A stretch of DNA of 64,000 nucleotides from Psychroserpens sp. NJDZ02 (GTDB taxonomy: Bacteria; Bacteroidota; Bacteroidia; Flavobacteriales; Flavobacteriaceae), in contig NZ_CP039451.1 of the NCBI RefSeq assembly GCF_004843725.1, forward strand, positions 3,602,001-3,666,000. The letters run 5' to 3'. Below are positions 8,199 through 17,292 of the stretch, one piece after another; within the stretch, counting starts at the first letter, position 1; every line of letters starts with the position of its first letter. The position numbers and the translations under genes were made by a program. The notes below the pieces were generated by a model that saw only the letters and a program-made list of their open reading frames with translations, searched no databases and was not told the origin of the DNA.

Positions 8199-9338
8199 AT
8201 GAAAAAAGTATTATTCATAGACAGAGACGGAACATTAGTGCTAGAGCCACCCGTAGATTATCAATTAGATAGTTTAGAGAAGTTGGAGTATTATCCAAAA
8301 GTGTTTCAATATATGGCTAAAATTGCTTCAGAATTGGATTACGAGCTGGTAATGGTGACCAATCAGGACGGTTTAGGAACAGATTCATTTCCTGAAGACA
8401 CCTTTTGGCCTGCGCAAAATAAAGTGATGACTGCTTTTGAAAAAGAAGGCGTTGTGTTTACAGATGTGTATATAGACAAAACATTTCCGCACGAAAATGC
8501 AGACACACGTAAGCCTAGAACTGGTTTATTGACTAAGTATTTTGATAAAGAAAAGTACGATTTAGCAAATAGTTTTGTTTTAGGAGACCGCATTACAGAT
8601 ATGGAATTAGCTAAAAACCTAGGAGCAAAAGGTATCTTTTTGTCCGAAGATCCAGAATTAGGTGCTGACGAAATTGAAACGTCAAAACAAGCGATTATTG
8701 ATTGTATAGCATTGACTAGCGCAGATTGGGAAGCGATCTACGAGTTTTTAAAATTAGAAGATCGTGTTCAAGAAATCACAAGAAATACTAACGAGACTAA
8801 AATTTATATCAAATTAAATTTAGACGGTTCTGGTAAAAATAATATTGATACTGGTTTATCCTTTTTTGACCATATGCTAGACCAAATTGGTCGTCATGGA
8901 GCAATGGATTTAACTATTAAAGTAGAAGGTGATTTAGAGGTGGATGAGCACCACACGATAGAAGATACTATGATTGCTTTAGGGGAGTTGTTTAATAAAG
9001 CTTTAGGTAATAAATTAGGTATCGAGCGTTATGGGTTTTGTTTACCAATGGATGACTGTTTAGCGCAAGTTGCAGTTGATTTTGGTGGTAGAAACTGGTT
9101 AGAATGGGACGCGGATTTTAAACGTGAAAAGATTGGTGATATGCCAACTGAAATGTTCTTTCATTTATTTAAATCGTTTACAGATGGTGCAAAATGTAAC
9201 TTGAATATTAAAGCAGAAGGCACTAACGAACATCACAAAATAGAAGGTATCTTTAAAGCATTTGCAAAAGCTATGAAAATGGCCGTAAAGCGTGATTCTA
9301 ACAAAATGTTTTTACCATCAACTAAAGGGATGTTGTAA
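8199..9338 (+). CDS. hisB: Bifunctional histidinol phosphatase / imidazoleglycerol-phosphate dehydratase
   Basis: Fusion enzyme for two steps of histidine synthesis. The N-terminal HAD phosphatase (about residues 1-175) has FIDRDGTL with the nucleophile D8 and acid D10, TNQDGLG, and the [15 protein letters not shown] motif. The C-terminal IGP dehydratase (about 185-379) has two manganese-binding His motifs, DEHHTIED and EHHKIEG, plus [13 protein letters not shown]. The 379 residues match the fused HisB of Enterobacteria and Bacteroidota. The stop overlaps the hisH ATG by one base (TAATG), so coupling is likely. Both active sites look complete. Confidence 0.97.
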   Translation: MKKVLFIDRDGTLVLEPPVDYQLDSLEKLEYYPKVFQYMAKIASELDYELVMVTNQDGLGTDSFPEDTFWPAQNKVMTAFEKEGVVFTDVYIDKTFPHENADTRKPRTGLLTKYFDKEKYDLANSFVLGDRITDMELAKNLGAKGIFLSEDPELGADEIETSKQAIIDCIALTSADWEAIYEFLKLEDRVQEITRNTNETKIYIKLNLDGSGKNNIDTGLSFFDHMLDQIGRHGAMDLTIKVEGDLEVDEHHTIEDTMIALGELFNKALGNKLGIERYGFCLPMDDCLAQVAVDFGGRNWLEWDADFKREKIGDMPTEMFFHLFKSFTDGAKCNLNIKAEGTNEHHKIEGIFKAFAKAMKMAVKRDSNKMFLPSTKGML

Positions 9339-9919
9339 TGAAACTAGTAATTATAGACTACGGAGCAGGTAATATAAAAAGCATACAGTTTGCGTTTAAA
9401 CGCTTAGGATATGATGCTATATTATCTAATAATCCAGAAGAAATTAAAGCTGCAGACAAAGTGATATTTCCAGGAGTTGGAGAAGCTAGCTCAGCAATGC
9501 GCATGCTAAAAACAAGTGGTTTGGACGTGTTGATTCCGACGTTATCACAACCTGTTTTAGGGATTTGTTTAGGAATGCAATTAATGTGTAAATCGTCTGA
9601 AGAAGGAAATACAGAGGGTTTAGGTATTTTTGATGTAGCGGTCAAACGTTTTGACAACTCTGTTAAAGTACCGCAAATGGGATGGAATACTATTACAGAT
9701 TTAAAATCTGATTTATTTAAAGGTGTCAAAAATGAAGCGTTTATGTATTCTGTACATAGTTTTTATGCTGAAGACTGTAAAGAAAGTATCGCTACTACTA
9801 CTTATAGTTTAGACTTTGCTTCTGCTTTGCAACATAATAATTTTTATGGTGTACAGTTTCACCCTGAAAAAAGTAGTACTGAAGGAGAACAAATATTAAA
9901 GAATTTTTTAGAATTGTAA
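9338..9919 (+). CDS. hisH: Imidazole glycerol phosphate synthase, glutaminase subunit
   Basis: Class I glutamine amidotransferase that delivers ammonia from glutamine to HisF. The 193-residue chain has the nucleophile Cys in PVLGICLGMQLM (C77) and the His-Glu pair in YGVQFHPEKSS (about residues 175 and 177), which together form the catalytic triad. The oxyanion region FPGVGEASSAM is normal. It overlaps hisB by one base. Its partner HisF is encoded more than 3 kb downstream, separated by hisA and by a beta-helix lipoprotein gene. Confidence 0.97.
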   Translation: MKLVIIDYGAGNIKSIQFAFKRLGYDAILSNNPEEIKAADKVIFPGVGEASSAMRMLKTSGLDVLIPTLSQPVLGICLGMQLMCKSSEEGNTEGLGIFDVAVKRFDNSVKVPQMGWNTITDLKSDLFKGVKNEAFMYSVHSFYAEDCKESIATTTYSLDFASALQHNNFYGVQFHPEKSSTEGEQILKNFLEL

Positions 9920-9929
9920 AATCATAAAT

Positions 9930-10016
9930 TTGTCACCTTTAGCGTAGTCGAAAGGTCTCAAATTAAAACAAATAGTAATCAGAAAATTAACAGACCCTGA
10001 AATAAATTCAGGGTTG
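9930..10016. repeat. Two solitary palindromic repeats between hisH and hisA
   Basis: The short gap holds two hairpin-forming repeats. One is ACCTTTAGCGTAGTCGAAAGGT near 9936-9957, of the GCGTAGTCGAAA type. The other is ACCCTGAAATAAATTCAGGGT near 9993-10013, of the same type as the second palindrome in the array after hisD. They look like single dispersed members of the array families. Confidence 0.7.
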
Positions 10017-10032
10017 ATTAACAAATTAATCC

Positions 10033-10767
10033 ATGAGAATAATACCAGCAATAGATATTATAGAAGGGAAGTGTGTACGTTTGACTAAAGGCGATTACAG
10101 TACGACTAAAATCTATAGTGAAAATCCGTTAGAAATCGCTAAGCAATTTGAAGATGCAGGAATTGAATACTTGCATATGGTTGACTTAGAAGGTGCAAAA
10201 GCAGCGCACGTAGTAAACTATAAAGTCTTAGAGCAAGTCGCTTCTAAAACTAATCTAAAAATCGATTTTGGAGGTGGTTTAAAGTCGGATAACGATATTA
10301 TTACAGCATTTAACTCTGGAGCAAAACAAATTACAGGTGGAAGTATAGCTGTAAAAAACAGGGCTACTTTTGAGAGTTGGATTAGTAAATACGGAACACA
10401 GAAAATTATTCTTGGTGCTGATTGTAATAACGAAAAAATTGCAATAAGTGGTTGGTTAGAAGAAAGTAGTTTGGAGGTGATTCCATTTATTAAGGATTAC
10501 CAAAAACAGGGCATACAATATGTAATTTGTACAGATATTTCTAAAGATGGTATGTTAGAAGGGCCTTCTTTGGAGTTGTATAAAAATATAATAGAACAAT
10601 GTAGCAATGATAGTTCTGGCCAGTCGGTTAAATTAATTGCATCAGGAGGTGTTACAACTATCGAAGATTTAGAAAAGCTTGCAGATATTGGATGTGAAGG
10701 TGTGATTATCGGAAAAGCTTTATATGAAAACAGAATTACTTTAAAAGAATTAGAACGTTTTTTATAA
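10033..10767 (+). CDS. hisA: Phosphoribosylformimino-AICAR-P isomerase
   Basis: Isomerises ProFAR to PRFAR in histidine synthesis using a (beta/alpha)8 barrel. The 244-residue protein shows the catalytic Asp in [16 protein letters not shown] (D8), the first phosphate-binding loop [12 protein letters not shown], the second catalytic Asp in [14 protein letters not shown] and the second phosphate loop [11 protein letters not shown]. It is in the usual H-A-F order, but hisF does not follow directly because a 2.1-kb lipoprotein gene has been inserted. Confidence 0.97.
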   Translation: MRIIPAIDIIEGKCVRLTKGDYSTTKIYSENPLEIAKQFEDAGIEYLHMVDLEGAKAAHVVNYKVLEQVASKTNLKIDFGGGLKSDNDIITAFNSGAKQITGGSIAVKNRATFESWISKYGTQKIILGADCNNEKIAISGWLEESSLEVIPFIKDYQKQGIQYVICTDISKDGMLEGPSLELYKNIIEQCSNDSSGQSVKLIASGGVTTIEDLEKLADIGCEGVIIGKALYENRITLKELERFL

Positions 10768-10804
10768 GGTCATTTATAGTGATGTTGCTACATAAATAAT
10801 TATA

Positions 10805-10840
10805 ATATTGAGGCCATACTGAGCGCAGTCGAAGTATCCA
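10805..10840. repeat. Solitary GAGCGCAGTCGAAG repeat
   Basis: A single ATACTGAGCGCAGTCGAAGTAT element lies at about 10814-10835 in the 244-base gap between hisA and the beta-helix gene. It is a palindrome-flanked member of the same family as the large array at 39.6-40.6 kb. The rest of this gap shows no clear gene or promoter. Confidence 0.65.
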
Positions 10841-11011
10841 TAAATTGCAAGATTGTATTTTAATATAGCTGAAATCACAAATAGGAGTATTATTGTACAT
10901 AGAGATATTGATTAAAAAAAAATAAAACAAAAACAACTAGTGAGATTTACTATTAATAATGAGTAATAGATAAATTTGAGTAGTTATCAACCTAAATTTT
11001 AAATTAAAAAG

Positions 11012-13123
11012 ATGAAAAAAATTATCCCTTTTCTACTGTTAATAATTACAGTAGTAACATCATGTAAGAAAGATGATAGCATTGATAATGAAGATCAAGA
11101 ATCAGGTTCCGTAGAGGGCGTTCTTATTACTGCAACAGAAACTTGTTTATATAGTGATTTTGATATTCAAGAAAATACGTCTGTCGTTATCAATTGTTTA
11201 TTAGATTTAGAGGGACAAACAATTACTGTCCCGGCGGGTGTCACTTTTAGTTTCGAAGGTGGTAATATTTTTAATGGTACATTAAATTTTGAAGGTTCAG
11301 GAACAATAGCAGGAGAATTGTTAAATTCTGATTTAACTGTAGAAGGAAATGTAGACTTAGTAGATGAAGATTTTGTTTTTTACCCCTTCAGATGGGGAAT
11401 CGTAGAAGTTGAAGGCGAAAATAATCCTGAGCCATCTTCGCAAGTGGATGCTTATAATAATTATCAAATTATCAAAAACACTTTGAATACCGTCCATGAT
11501 ATGGGAGCTTCTGTGTTTACTATTGGTAAGCTTAATGCTTTTTTTGATTGTCATAATGGAGAGGATAATGCGGCAGCAGCTTTTAATGCGGTGCTATTTT
11601 TACCGTCATCTAATTTTCATTTAAAAATGGCTGACAATACGTACATAAGAGCTTTACCTGTGAATAGTATTTTAAGTTCTAAACTTGTTAAAATATATCA
11701 ATCTACTAATGTTAACGTTTCTGGAGGTCATTTAATTGGAGATAGATTAAGACATGGACCAACAGTGGGTGGTAGTCATGTGCTACAGATTACTGGAGCA
11801 GAAAATACAGTTATAGATAATGTAAGTGTTAGTTTTGCTGGAGATAGTGGAATAGTAATCCAAAGTTATTCTTTTCAACAAAACAGCGACTATATACCAA
11901 GTCAAAATGTGATAGTAAAGAACTGTACAATGGATTCTAATGCAAAAAATAATCTTCAGGTCACAGATGGAATGGATGTTATTATTGAAGATTGTTATTC
12001 TTATAGAGCAGGTATTGATGTTGAAACACCTTTTGGAACATCAGAAGGAAGAGCTCCAAAAATTGGGATATTAACTGAAACACAGGTAATGCAAGTAGTA
12101 ACAGGGGTTATTATTAGAAATAATTTTGTCGAAGATAGCTACTCAAGTTCTAATCATGATATTTTAACGGTTGGTTCTACTGATATTGAAATTTCGGGTA
12201 ACACAGCAGAGAACAGTATTGGATGGAGTACGTCACTTAATGTAAGGGTTACAAATAATACTTCAGGTAAAATTTATGGAGGTTTTTTAGGATTTAATGG
12301 TATTGATAATATTGTGTCAGGTAATACAGTGACTAACCCAGATGGTGTAGGTATCTTTTTAACTGATCAAAATGTAGAAGTCTATGATAATAATCTTATC
12401 AATTGTAAGGTTGGGATTCAATTGGCTTCTTTATTGAATGCCGAAGTTTATGATAATAACTTCGAAAGTAACATCGAAAACTCTGTTGGTATATTGGGAC
12501 AAACGTATTTAGATAATGTAAATGTTTATGATAATGATTTTGCCTTAGAAGACGGAAAACCTTTAAATATACTGGCTATAAATACAGAACCTGAACATGA
12601 GGATTATCAATTTGTTTTTATGAATAATATAATAAATGCATCTAGAAGTGGAATAATATCAGGGTCTTCTAATATAACTATTATGGGTAATGAGTTTAAC
12701 GGTGCTGGTTTAGGGCTATCGGGAACTAGTAATACGATGGTGAAAAATAATATATTAATAAATTCCAGTAATGGAGTTACTTTTGGTGCTGGTAATTCGA
12801 CAGATGTAGAAATTACAGGTAATACATTTGAGGGAACTAATGATGGGACTTTATCTACAGCTGTAACGTTATCAGGATCAAATATTATTTTTAATGATAA
12901 CATAGTTAAGGCTGTTGGAAATAATAATACAGGAATTTCTGTTACAGAAGGGGCGTATATATCTATGGAAAATAATACGGTTAATAACGAGTCTACTTTC
13001 CGATCTCCTTTACATTTTTTAGGAAATAATTCTACAATCATAAATAATACTTTTATAAATAGTAATGGTTTAGAAGGTTTTTTTGATGGTGGCGTAAATA
13101 ATGTTTTTTCGGGAAATAATTAA
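11012..13123 (+). CDS. Surface lipoprotein with right-handed parallel beta-helix
   Basis: Lipoprotein of 703 residues. The signal peptide ends in the lipobox VTSC (Cys18), and the following KKDDS resembles the charged surface-export signal of Bacteroidota lipoproteins, so it is probably on the outer face of the outer membrane. Most of residues 200-700 consists of short repeats of the type 'V-x-N-N-x-F/I-x-x-N' with many Asn, Gly and hydrophobic positions (for example IIRNNFVEDS, EISGNTAENS, VYDNNFESN). This is the mark of a right-handed parallel beta-helix, as found in polysaccharide lyases, epimerases and adhesins. No catalytic motif was recognised. It stands between hisA and hisF in the same orientation. 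Why it is in the his operon is unknown. Confidence 0.75.
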   Translation: MKKIIPFLLLIITVVTSCKKDDSIDNEDQESGSVEGVLITATETCLYSDFDIQENTSVVINCLLDLEGQTITVPAGVTFSFEGGNIFNGTLNFEGSGTIAGELLNSDLTVEGNVDLVDEDFVFYPFRWGIVEVEGENNPEPSSQVDAYNNYQIIKNTLNTVHDMGASVFTIGKLNAFFDCHNGEDNAAAAFNAVLFLPSSNFHLKMADNTYIRALPVNSILSSKLVKIYQSTNVNVSGGHLIGDRLRHGPTVGGSHVLQITGAENTVIDNVSVSFAGDSGIVIQSYSFQQNSDYIPSQNVIVKNCTMDSNAKNNLQVTDGMDVIIEDCYSYRAGIDVETPFGTSEGRAPKIGILTETQVMQVVTGVIIRNNFVEDSYSSSNHDILTVGSTDIEISGNTAENSIGWSTSLNVRVTNNTSGKIYGGFLGFNGIDNIVSGNTVTNPDGVGIFLTDQNVEVYDNNLINCKVGIQLASLLNAEVYDNNFESNIENSVGILGQTYLDNVNVYDNDFALEDGKPLNILAINTEPEHEDYQFVFMNNIINASRSGIISGSSNITIMGNEFNGAGLGLSGTSNTMVKNNILINSSNGVTFGAGNSTDVEITGNTFEGTNDGTLSTAVTLSGSNIIFNDNIVKAVGNNNTGISVTEGAYISMENNTVNNESTFRSPLHFLGNNSTIINNTFINSNGLEGFFDGGVNNVFSGNN

Positions 13124-13143
13124 TAAAGAAGTATCATGATGAA

Positions 13144-13177
13144 AGACCAAGCCATTTTTTATAAAAAAGGATGGTCT
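13144..13177 (+). other. Hairpin before hisF
   Basis: AGACCA (13144-13149) pairs with TGGTCT (13172-13177), and the inner part (CC/GG and TTTTTT/AAAAAA) extends the stem. No T-run follows, so it is not a normal intrinsic terminator. It could be a processing or pausing structure, or the tail of a degenerate repeat. It lies between the beta-helix gene and hisF. Confidence 0.4.
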
Positions 13178-13205
13178 GATTATCGTAAATATCAAACGTA
13201 TAACT

Positions 13206-13961
13206 ATGCTTACAAAACGAATCATACCATGCTTAGACATTAAAGACGGAAGAACCGTTAAAGGTGTCAATTTTGTAAACCTACGTGATGCCGGTGATCC
13301 TGTAGAGTTAGCTAAGCAATACGCATTAAAAGGTGCAGACGAATTAGTGTTTTTGGATATTTCAGCAACATTAGAAGGTCGAAAAACCATGATTGATATG
13401 GTTTTAAAAGTGGCCGAACATGTTAATATTCCGTTTACAGTTGGAGGTGGTATTTCTTCAATAGCAGATGTTGATGTGTTATTAAAATCTGGTGCTGATA
13501 AAGTGTCTATCAACTCTTCAGCAGTTAAAAGACCTGAATTAGTTAACGAATTGGCCAATAAATTTGGGAGTCAGTGTGTTGTGGTTGCTATTGATGCTAA
13601 ACAAATAGATGGCGAATGGATGGTGCATTTAGCTGGAGGAAGTATTCCAACAGAATTGAATTTATTTGATTGGGCAAAAGAAGTTGAAAGTAGAGGCGCA
13701 GGAGAAATTTTGTTTACGTCTATGAATAACGATGGTACAAAAGCAGGGTTTGCAAATGAAGCCTTAGCAAAGTTATCGGAAACATTAAATATTCCGATAA
13801 TAGCTTCGGGAGGCGCGGGAACAGTACAACATTTTATAGATACGTTTAAAGACGGAAAATCGGACGCTGCTTTGGCTGCAAGTGTCTTTCATTTTGGTGA
13901 AATAGCAATACAAGATTTAAAAGAAGAACTACGAGAAAATAATATAGAAGTTAGATTGTAA
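13206..13961 (+). CDS. hisF: Imidazole glycerol phosphate synthase, cyclase subunit
   Basis: Synthase subunit that uses ammonia from HisH to turn PRFAR into imidazole glycerol phosphate and AICAR. The 251 residues form a (beta/alpha)8 barrel. Catalytic Asp is in [19 protein letters not shown] (D11). The phosphate loops TVGGGISS and [11 protein letters not shown] and the second catalytic Asp region [13 protein letters not shown] are all present. The ATG gives the canonical [12 protein letters not shown] start. It is preceded by a short hairpin and followed by more than 500 bases of repeats before hisIE. Confidence 0.97.
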   Translation: MLTKRIIPCLDIKDGRTVKGVNFVNLRDAGDPVELAKQYALKGADELVFLDISATLEGRKTMIDMVLKVAEHVNIPFTVGGGISSIADVDVLLKSGADKVSINSSAVKRPELVNELANKFGSQCVVVAIDAKQIDGEWMVHLAGGSIPTELNLFDWAKEVESRGAGEILFTSMNNDGTKAGFANEALAKLSETLNIPIIASGGAGTVQHFIDTFKDGKSDAALAASVFHFGEIAIQDLKEELRENNIEVRL

Positions 13962-13974
13962 CATGTCATATTAA

Positions 13975-14470
13975 TTCACTCGAACTGACGACACACTAAT
14001 TATAGCAACGTCATTCTGAACTTGTTTCAGTATTACATAAAATAAAGAAGAATAGATTGGTTTGTATTACAAGAAACCAATAAAAACAAAACATTACGTC
14101 ACTTCGAGTGATTTGTGAAGCATGAGCAAATTGTATCGAGAAGCACAACAAAATAAGTTCTCGATACAAAATTGCAGAAAAAGCAATTTCACTCGAACTG
14201 ACGATATAGAAATAATCGCAACGTCATACTGAACTTGTTTCAGTATCACATAAAGTAAAGCATAAAAGAGTAGTTTGCTCTAAATTAAACAGAGCAAAGA
14301 AAACATTACGTCACTTCGAGTGATTTGTGAAGCATGAGCAAATTGTATCGAGAAGCACAACAAAATAAGTTTTCGATACAAAATAGCAAAAAAAGCAATG
14401 TCACTCGAACTGACGACATAGAAATAATACAACGTCAAGCTGAACTAGTTTCAGTATCGCATAATTAAGA
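13975..14470. repeat. Repeat cluster between hisF and hisIE
   Basis: The 558-base gap holds two long repeats of about 212-bp period. Each starts CGTCACTTCGAGTGATTTG (near 14097 and 14309) and contains an inner inverted repeat (TTGTATCGAGAAGC...TTCTCGATACAAA). Each is flanked by copies of the CTGAAC(T)TGTTTCAG palindrome near 14020, 14230 and 14440. CACTCGAACTGACGA elements close each unit. These are the same kind of nested palindromes as in the array after hisD but with an added CACTTCGAGTG family. No coding frame was found. Confidence 0.85.
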
Positions 14471-14520
14471 AAACAGTACTAAGTAAATAAAAACACTTAG
14501 CAATTCCAATAAACAACAAG

Positions 14521-15120
14521 ATGACAATAGATTTCAATAAAAACAACGACGGTTTAGTGCCAGTAGTAATCCAAGATGCCACAACAAAAAACGTGTTGAT
14601 GTTGGGTTACATGAACGAAGAAGCATTCAATAAAACTAAAGCCACTAAATTAGTAACCTTTTTTAGTCGTACTAAAAACCGCTTATGGACTAAAGGTGAA
14701 GAAAGTGGTAATGTCTTAAACCTAGTAGATATAAAACTAGATTGTGATAACGACACGTTATTAATTCAAGTTAACCCTAAAGGACCAACATGTCACAAAG
14801 GCTCTGATACGTGTTGGAACGATACCAATTCTGAGAACTTCGGTTTTATTTCAAAATTAGAAAACACTATTGAAAGTAGAGTAGCAGCCGGAAATACAGA
14901 GAAATCTTATGTCGCGTCGTTATTTGCTTCAGGAATTAATAAAGTAGCACAAAAAGTAGGTGAGGAAGCGGTAGAAGTTGTTATTGAAGCAATGGATAAC
15001 AAAGACGACTTGTTTTTAAGCGAAAGTGCAGATTTACTGTTTCATTATTTAATGTTATTACAAGCTAAAGGGTTTAAGCTTAATGATGTAGTAGACGTAT
15101 TGAAAAGTAGAGAGAAATAA
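14521..15120 (+). CDS. hisI: Bifunctional phosphoribosyl-AMP cyclohydrolase / phosphoribosyl-ATP pyrophosphatase
   Basis: HisIE fusion carrying out steps two and three of histidine synthesis. The N-terminal HisI domain (about residues 1-105) shows VIQDATTKNVLMLGYMN, FFSRTKNRLWTKGEESGN and the zinc/magnesium site segment DCDNDTLLIQVNPKGPTCHKGSDTCW. The C-terminal HisE domain (about 110-199) has the helical EEAVEVVIEAMD and ESADLLFHYLMLL motifs of the MazG-like pyrophosphatases. The 199 residues are the normal fused length. It is the last histidine enzyme, so all eight his genes are present in this window. Confidence 0.97.
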   Translation: MTIDFNKNNDGLVPVVIQDATTKNVLMLGYMNEEAFNKTKATKLVTFFSRTKNRLWTKGEESGNVLNLVDIKLDCDNDTLLIQVNPKGPTCHKGSDTCWNDTNSENFGFISKLENTIESRVAAGNTEKSYVASLFASGINKVAQKVGEEAVEVVIEAMDNKDDLFLSESADLLFHYLMLLQAKGFKLNDVVDVLKSREK

Positions 15121-15190
15121 TAAAGTCTTTTTTATGTTTTTAAACGTATTTTAGTTAATACTAAAATTCCAATTAAAAATTAAAAACCAC

Positions 15191-16594
15191 ATGTCTTACA
15201 AAAACCATCTTTTAGCATTAGGTTTATTGTTGTCATTATCGTCTTGTTTTGACGACTTGGATGACGCGACCGAAGCTACTGTTATTACACCATTAAGTCC
15301 TACGGATTCAAATAATCCTAATCCGTTTTCGGGAGTTATGGCGCCGATTGAAATAATGCCATACGCCTCTATTTCTACAAATCGTTATTGTATCGATTTA
15401 CAAGTTTGGGATATACCAAATGATAGAAGAGAGCCCGTTAAAACAACAGATAATATTCAGGCCGCCATTGATTGGGCTGTAGCCGAAGGATATGGTGAGA
15501 TTTGTTTACCAGCAGGACATTATTTAATAGGAAAATATGGGAATGATATTTATCAAGCGGGTTTAGTGCTTGAAAGTAATACGGCCTTTTTATTAGATCA
15601 AAATGCAGTTATTGAAATGGCACCTAATGATAAGTGGAACTATTGTGCTATTGCAGTTAGAGGGAAATCTAATGTTGTTATTTCTGGAGGAACATTACTT
15701 GGAGACAGAGATGGTCACGAGTATACACCGCGAACAAGTGATGGTGCTACAGCACACGACGAAGGGCATTTAATTTGTATTGAAGGCGAAAGTGAGTTTG
15801 TAACCGTCGAAAATGTAACGTTAGGTAAAGCTAACGGTGATGGTGTTTTGATGGTGGGTAGTCCAAATGGCTCGGCAGAACAATTACTTAGAGCTATTGA
15901 AATTAGAAGAAATAATTTTTCTGACAATAGAAGACAAGGGATTTCTTTAGTAGGGAGTTCTGAAGTGTTGATAGAAAATAACGAAATACACCATACAAAT
16001 GGGGTTTCTCCGCAATTTGGAATCGATTTAGAAGGTGCTGGTCGTTTAAATGAAAATGTGACGATCAGAACAAATTATTTCCATAATAATAGAGGAGGGG
16101 ATATTGTAAATACAGATGGTAAAAATATACTTGTGGAAGACAATATATTATTGCAAGGGGACGATAGCCAGTATATTGATGGCCCTATTGTGTATTGGAA
16201 AAATGCAGATTGGACCATAAGAAACAATAGTATAACAATGCGCACAGTTTCGGTTAACAATTGGAATGGTATTATTATGTATTCTAATGATAATCCTAAA
16301 ACCAATCCAGCAACCACTTTTATTTATAACAATACATTAAACAATTGTGGAATGTATATGTATAAAGGTGCAGATTTAGAAATTACAGATAACTTTATGG
16401 ATAATGGTCATTTAGCATTTAAAGAGATGACAAACCTTACTTTAGAAAATAATGCAGTAGATCATCCAAGTGAGTGTTGGGCGTATCGCTTTTTAGAAGT
16501 TAGTGGAAGTGCAACAGGTAATACTTATAATGGAGCACCTTTTGATATTCCTTTACAGGAAAATACACCTTGGGATGGCTGTTGGATAAATTAA
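15191..16594 (+). CDS. Lipoprotein with right-handed parallel beta-helix
   Basis: Lipoprotein of 467 residues: signal peptide with lipobox LSSC (Cys19) followed by FDDLDD, an acidic stretch like the surface-export signal of Bacteroidota. A segment DNIQAAIDWAVAEGYGEICLPAGHYLIG (about residues 89-116) is the typical pectate-lyase-like entry with a glycine-rich turn. It leads into beta-helix turns such as NVVISGGTLLGDRDGH, IEIRRNNFSDNRRQGISL and ILVEDNILLQGDDS. This architecture is common in polysaccharide lyases and epimerases; no specific activity can be assigned. It follows hisIE by 70 bases and is followed by a terminator, so it may be co-transcribed with his. A second beta-helix lipoprotein lies upstream between hisA and hisF. 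Confidence 0.75.
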   Translation: MSYKNHLLALGLLLSLSSCFDDLDDATEATVITPLSPTDSNNPNPFSGVMAPIEIMPYASISTNRYCIDLQVWDIPNDRREPVKTTDNIQAAIDWAVAEGYGEICLPAGHYLIGKYGNDIYQAGLVLESNTAFLLDQNAVIEMAPNDKWNYCAIAVRGKSNVVISGGTLLGDRDGHEYTPRTSDGATAHDEGHLICIEGESEFVTVENVTLGKANGDGVLMVGSPNGSAEQLLRAIEIRRNNFSDNRRQGISLVGSSEVLIENNEIHHTNGVSPQFGIDLEGAGRLNENVTIRTNYFHNNRGGDIVNTDGKNILVEDNILLQGDDSQYIDGPIVYWKNADWTIRNNSITMRTVSVNNWNGIIMYSNDNPKTNPATTFIYNNTLNNCGMYMYKGADLEITDNFMDNGHLAFKEMTNLTLENNAVDHPSECWAYRFLEVSGSATGNTYNGAPFDIPLQENTPWDGCWIN

Positions 16595-16677
16595 GCAGAT
16601 AGTAGAGGAAGTTATATTGGTGTTTTATTAATAATGTAATGCGATAACCTCGGGTAATAGAAGAATAGAAAATAATA

Positions 16678-16748
16678 GTCAGTCATAGACCATACTAAAC
16701 TAACAATACGTTGGTTTCTAAAGTAGTGTTTATGACTGATTTTTTTTG
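16678..16748 (+). terminator. Terminator after the his region
   Basis: A long imperfect hairpin joins CAGTCATA (16680-16687) to TATGACTG (16731-16738), with further partial pairing of AACTAAC and GTTGGTT inside, and is followed by a run of eight T. It closes the his/beta-helix transcription unit. Confidence 0.7.
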
Positions 16749-16783
16749 CTTTGTATTTTTAAAAGTTGTAAAAATTGAAAACA

Positions 16784-17200
16784 TTAAGATAACCAGCCTC
16801 TGTTATTAGCTGATTTAGCTAACAATACCAAAGCAAATCCAATAATAACAACTAAAGCTGTCATTGTATTTGCCATTTTTAATACAAAGGTTAAATAGCT
16901 CATTTGTGCCACAGCAGCAATTAAAGAGGCTAATAGCAAGGTAATGGCCCACTTTTTTTTCATGACTAAAGCTAAGCTTCCTAAAGTACCTGCAAAAACA
17001 GCAATAGCAAAAGCACCGGTGTACCAAGTAGGCAGATTAGCAAACAGCTGTTGATCGGCTTCAGGTAATTGGGCTATAAGTTCCTCGCTCATATACGCTT
17101 GACTGATATAAGCCATAATGCCAATGATATTCCAAATTAAAGCAAGAATACCTACGACGATAAACCAGATAGGTGATTTTTGAATTGCAGAATCAGTCAT
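16784..17200 (-). CDS. Four-helix membrane protein, unknown function
   Basis: A 138-residue integral membrane protein with four hydrophobic segments (about residues 11-32, 58-80, 87-107 and 112-130). They are joined by short loops, with a polar stretch SEELIAQLPEADQQLFANLPTW between helices 1 and 2. No catalytic motif is seen. Similar small four-helix proteins are widespread in Flavobacteriaceae; some are labelled sugar transporter without evidence. It is divergent from the neighbouring truA-like gene, and its start lies 92 bases from that gene's start. Function unknown. Confidence 0.65.
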   Translation of the reverse strand: MTDSAIQKSPIWFIVVGILALIWNIIGIMAYISQAYMSEELIAQLPEADQQLFANLPTWYTGAFAIAVFAGTLGSLALVMKKKWAITLLLASLIAAVAQMSYLTFVLKMANTMTALVVIIGFALVLLAKSANNRGWLS

Positions 17201-17292
17201 TATTATAGTATTAGTAAGTTAAAATCGTTTCAAGGTATAAAATTTTTGCGAGACGCTTAGTAAAACTGTATTTTCGGCATTCATAATTTATC

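Noticed and set aside
9358..9729. Open frame of 123 codons on the minus strand in hisH
   Set aside because: A shadow of hisH; no domain or plausible start.
12607..13041. Open frame of 144 codons on the minus strand inside the beta-helix gene
   Set aside because: It is the complement of a repetitive Asn/Gly-rich coding sequence, has no recognisable domain and lies wholly inside a well-supported gene.
13070..13558. Open frame of 162 codons on the minus strand over the hisF start
   Set aside because: It overlaps hisF, whose family match is certain, and shows no protein-like motif.
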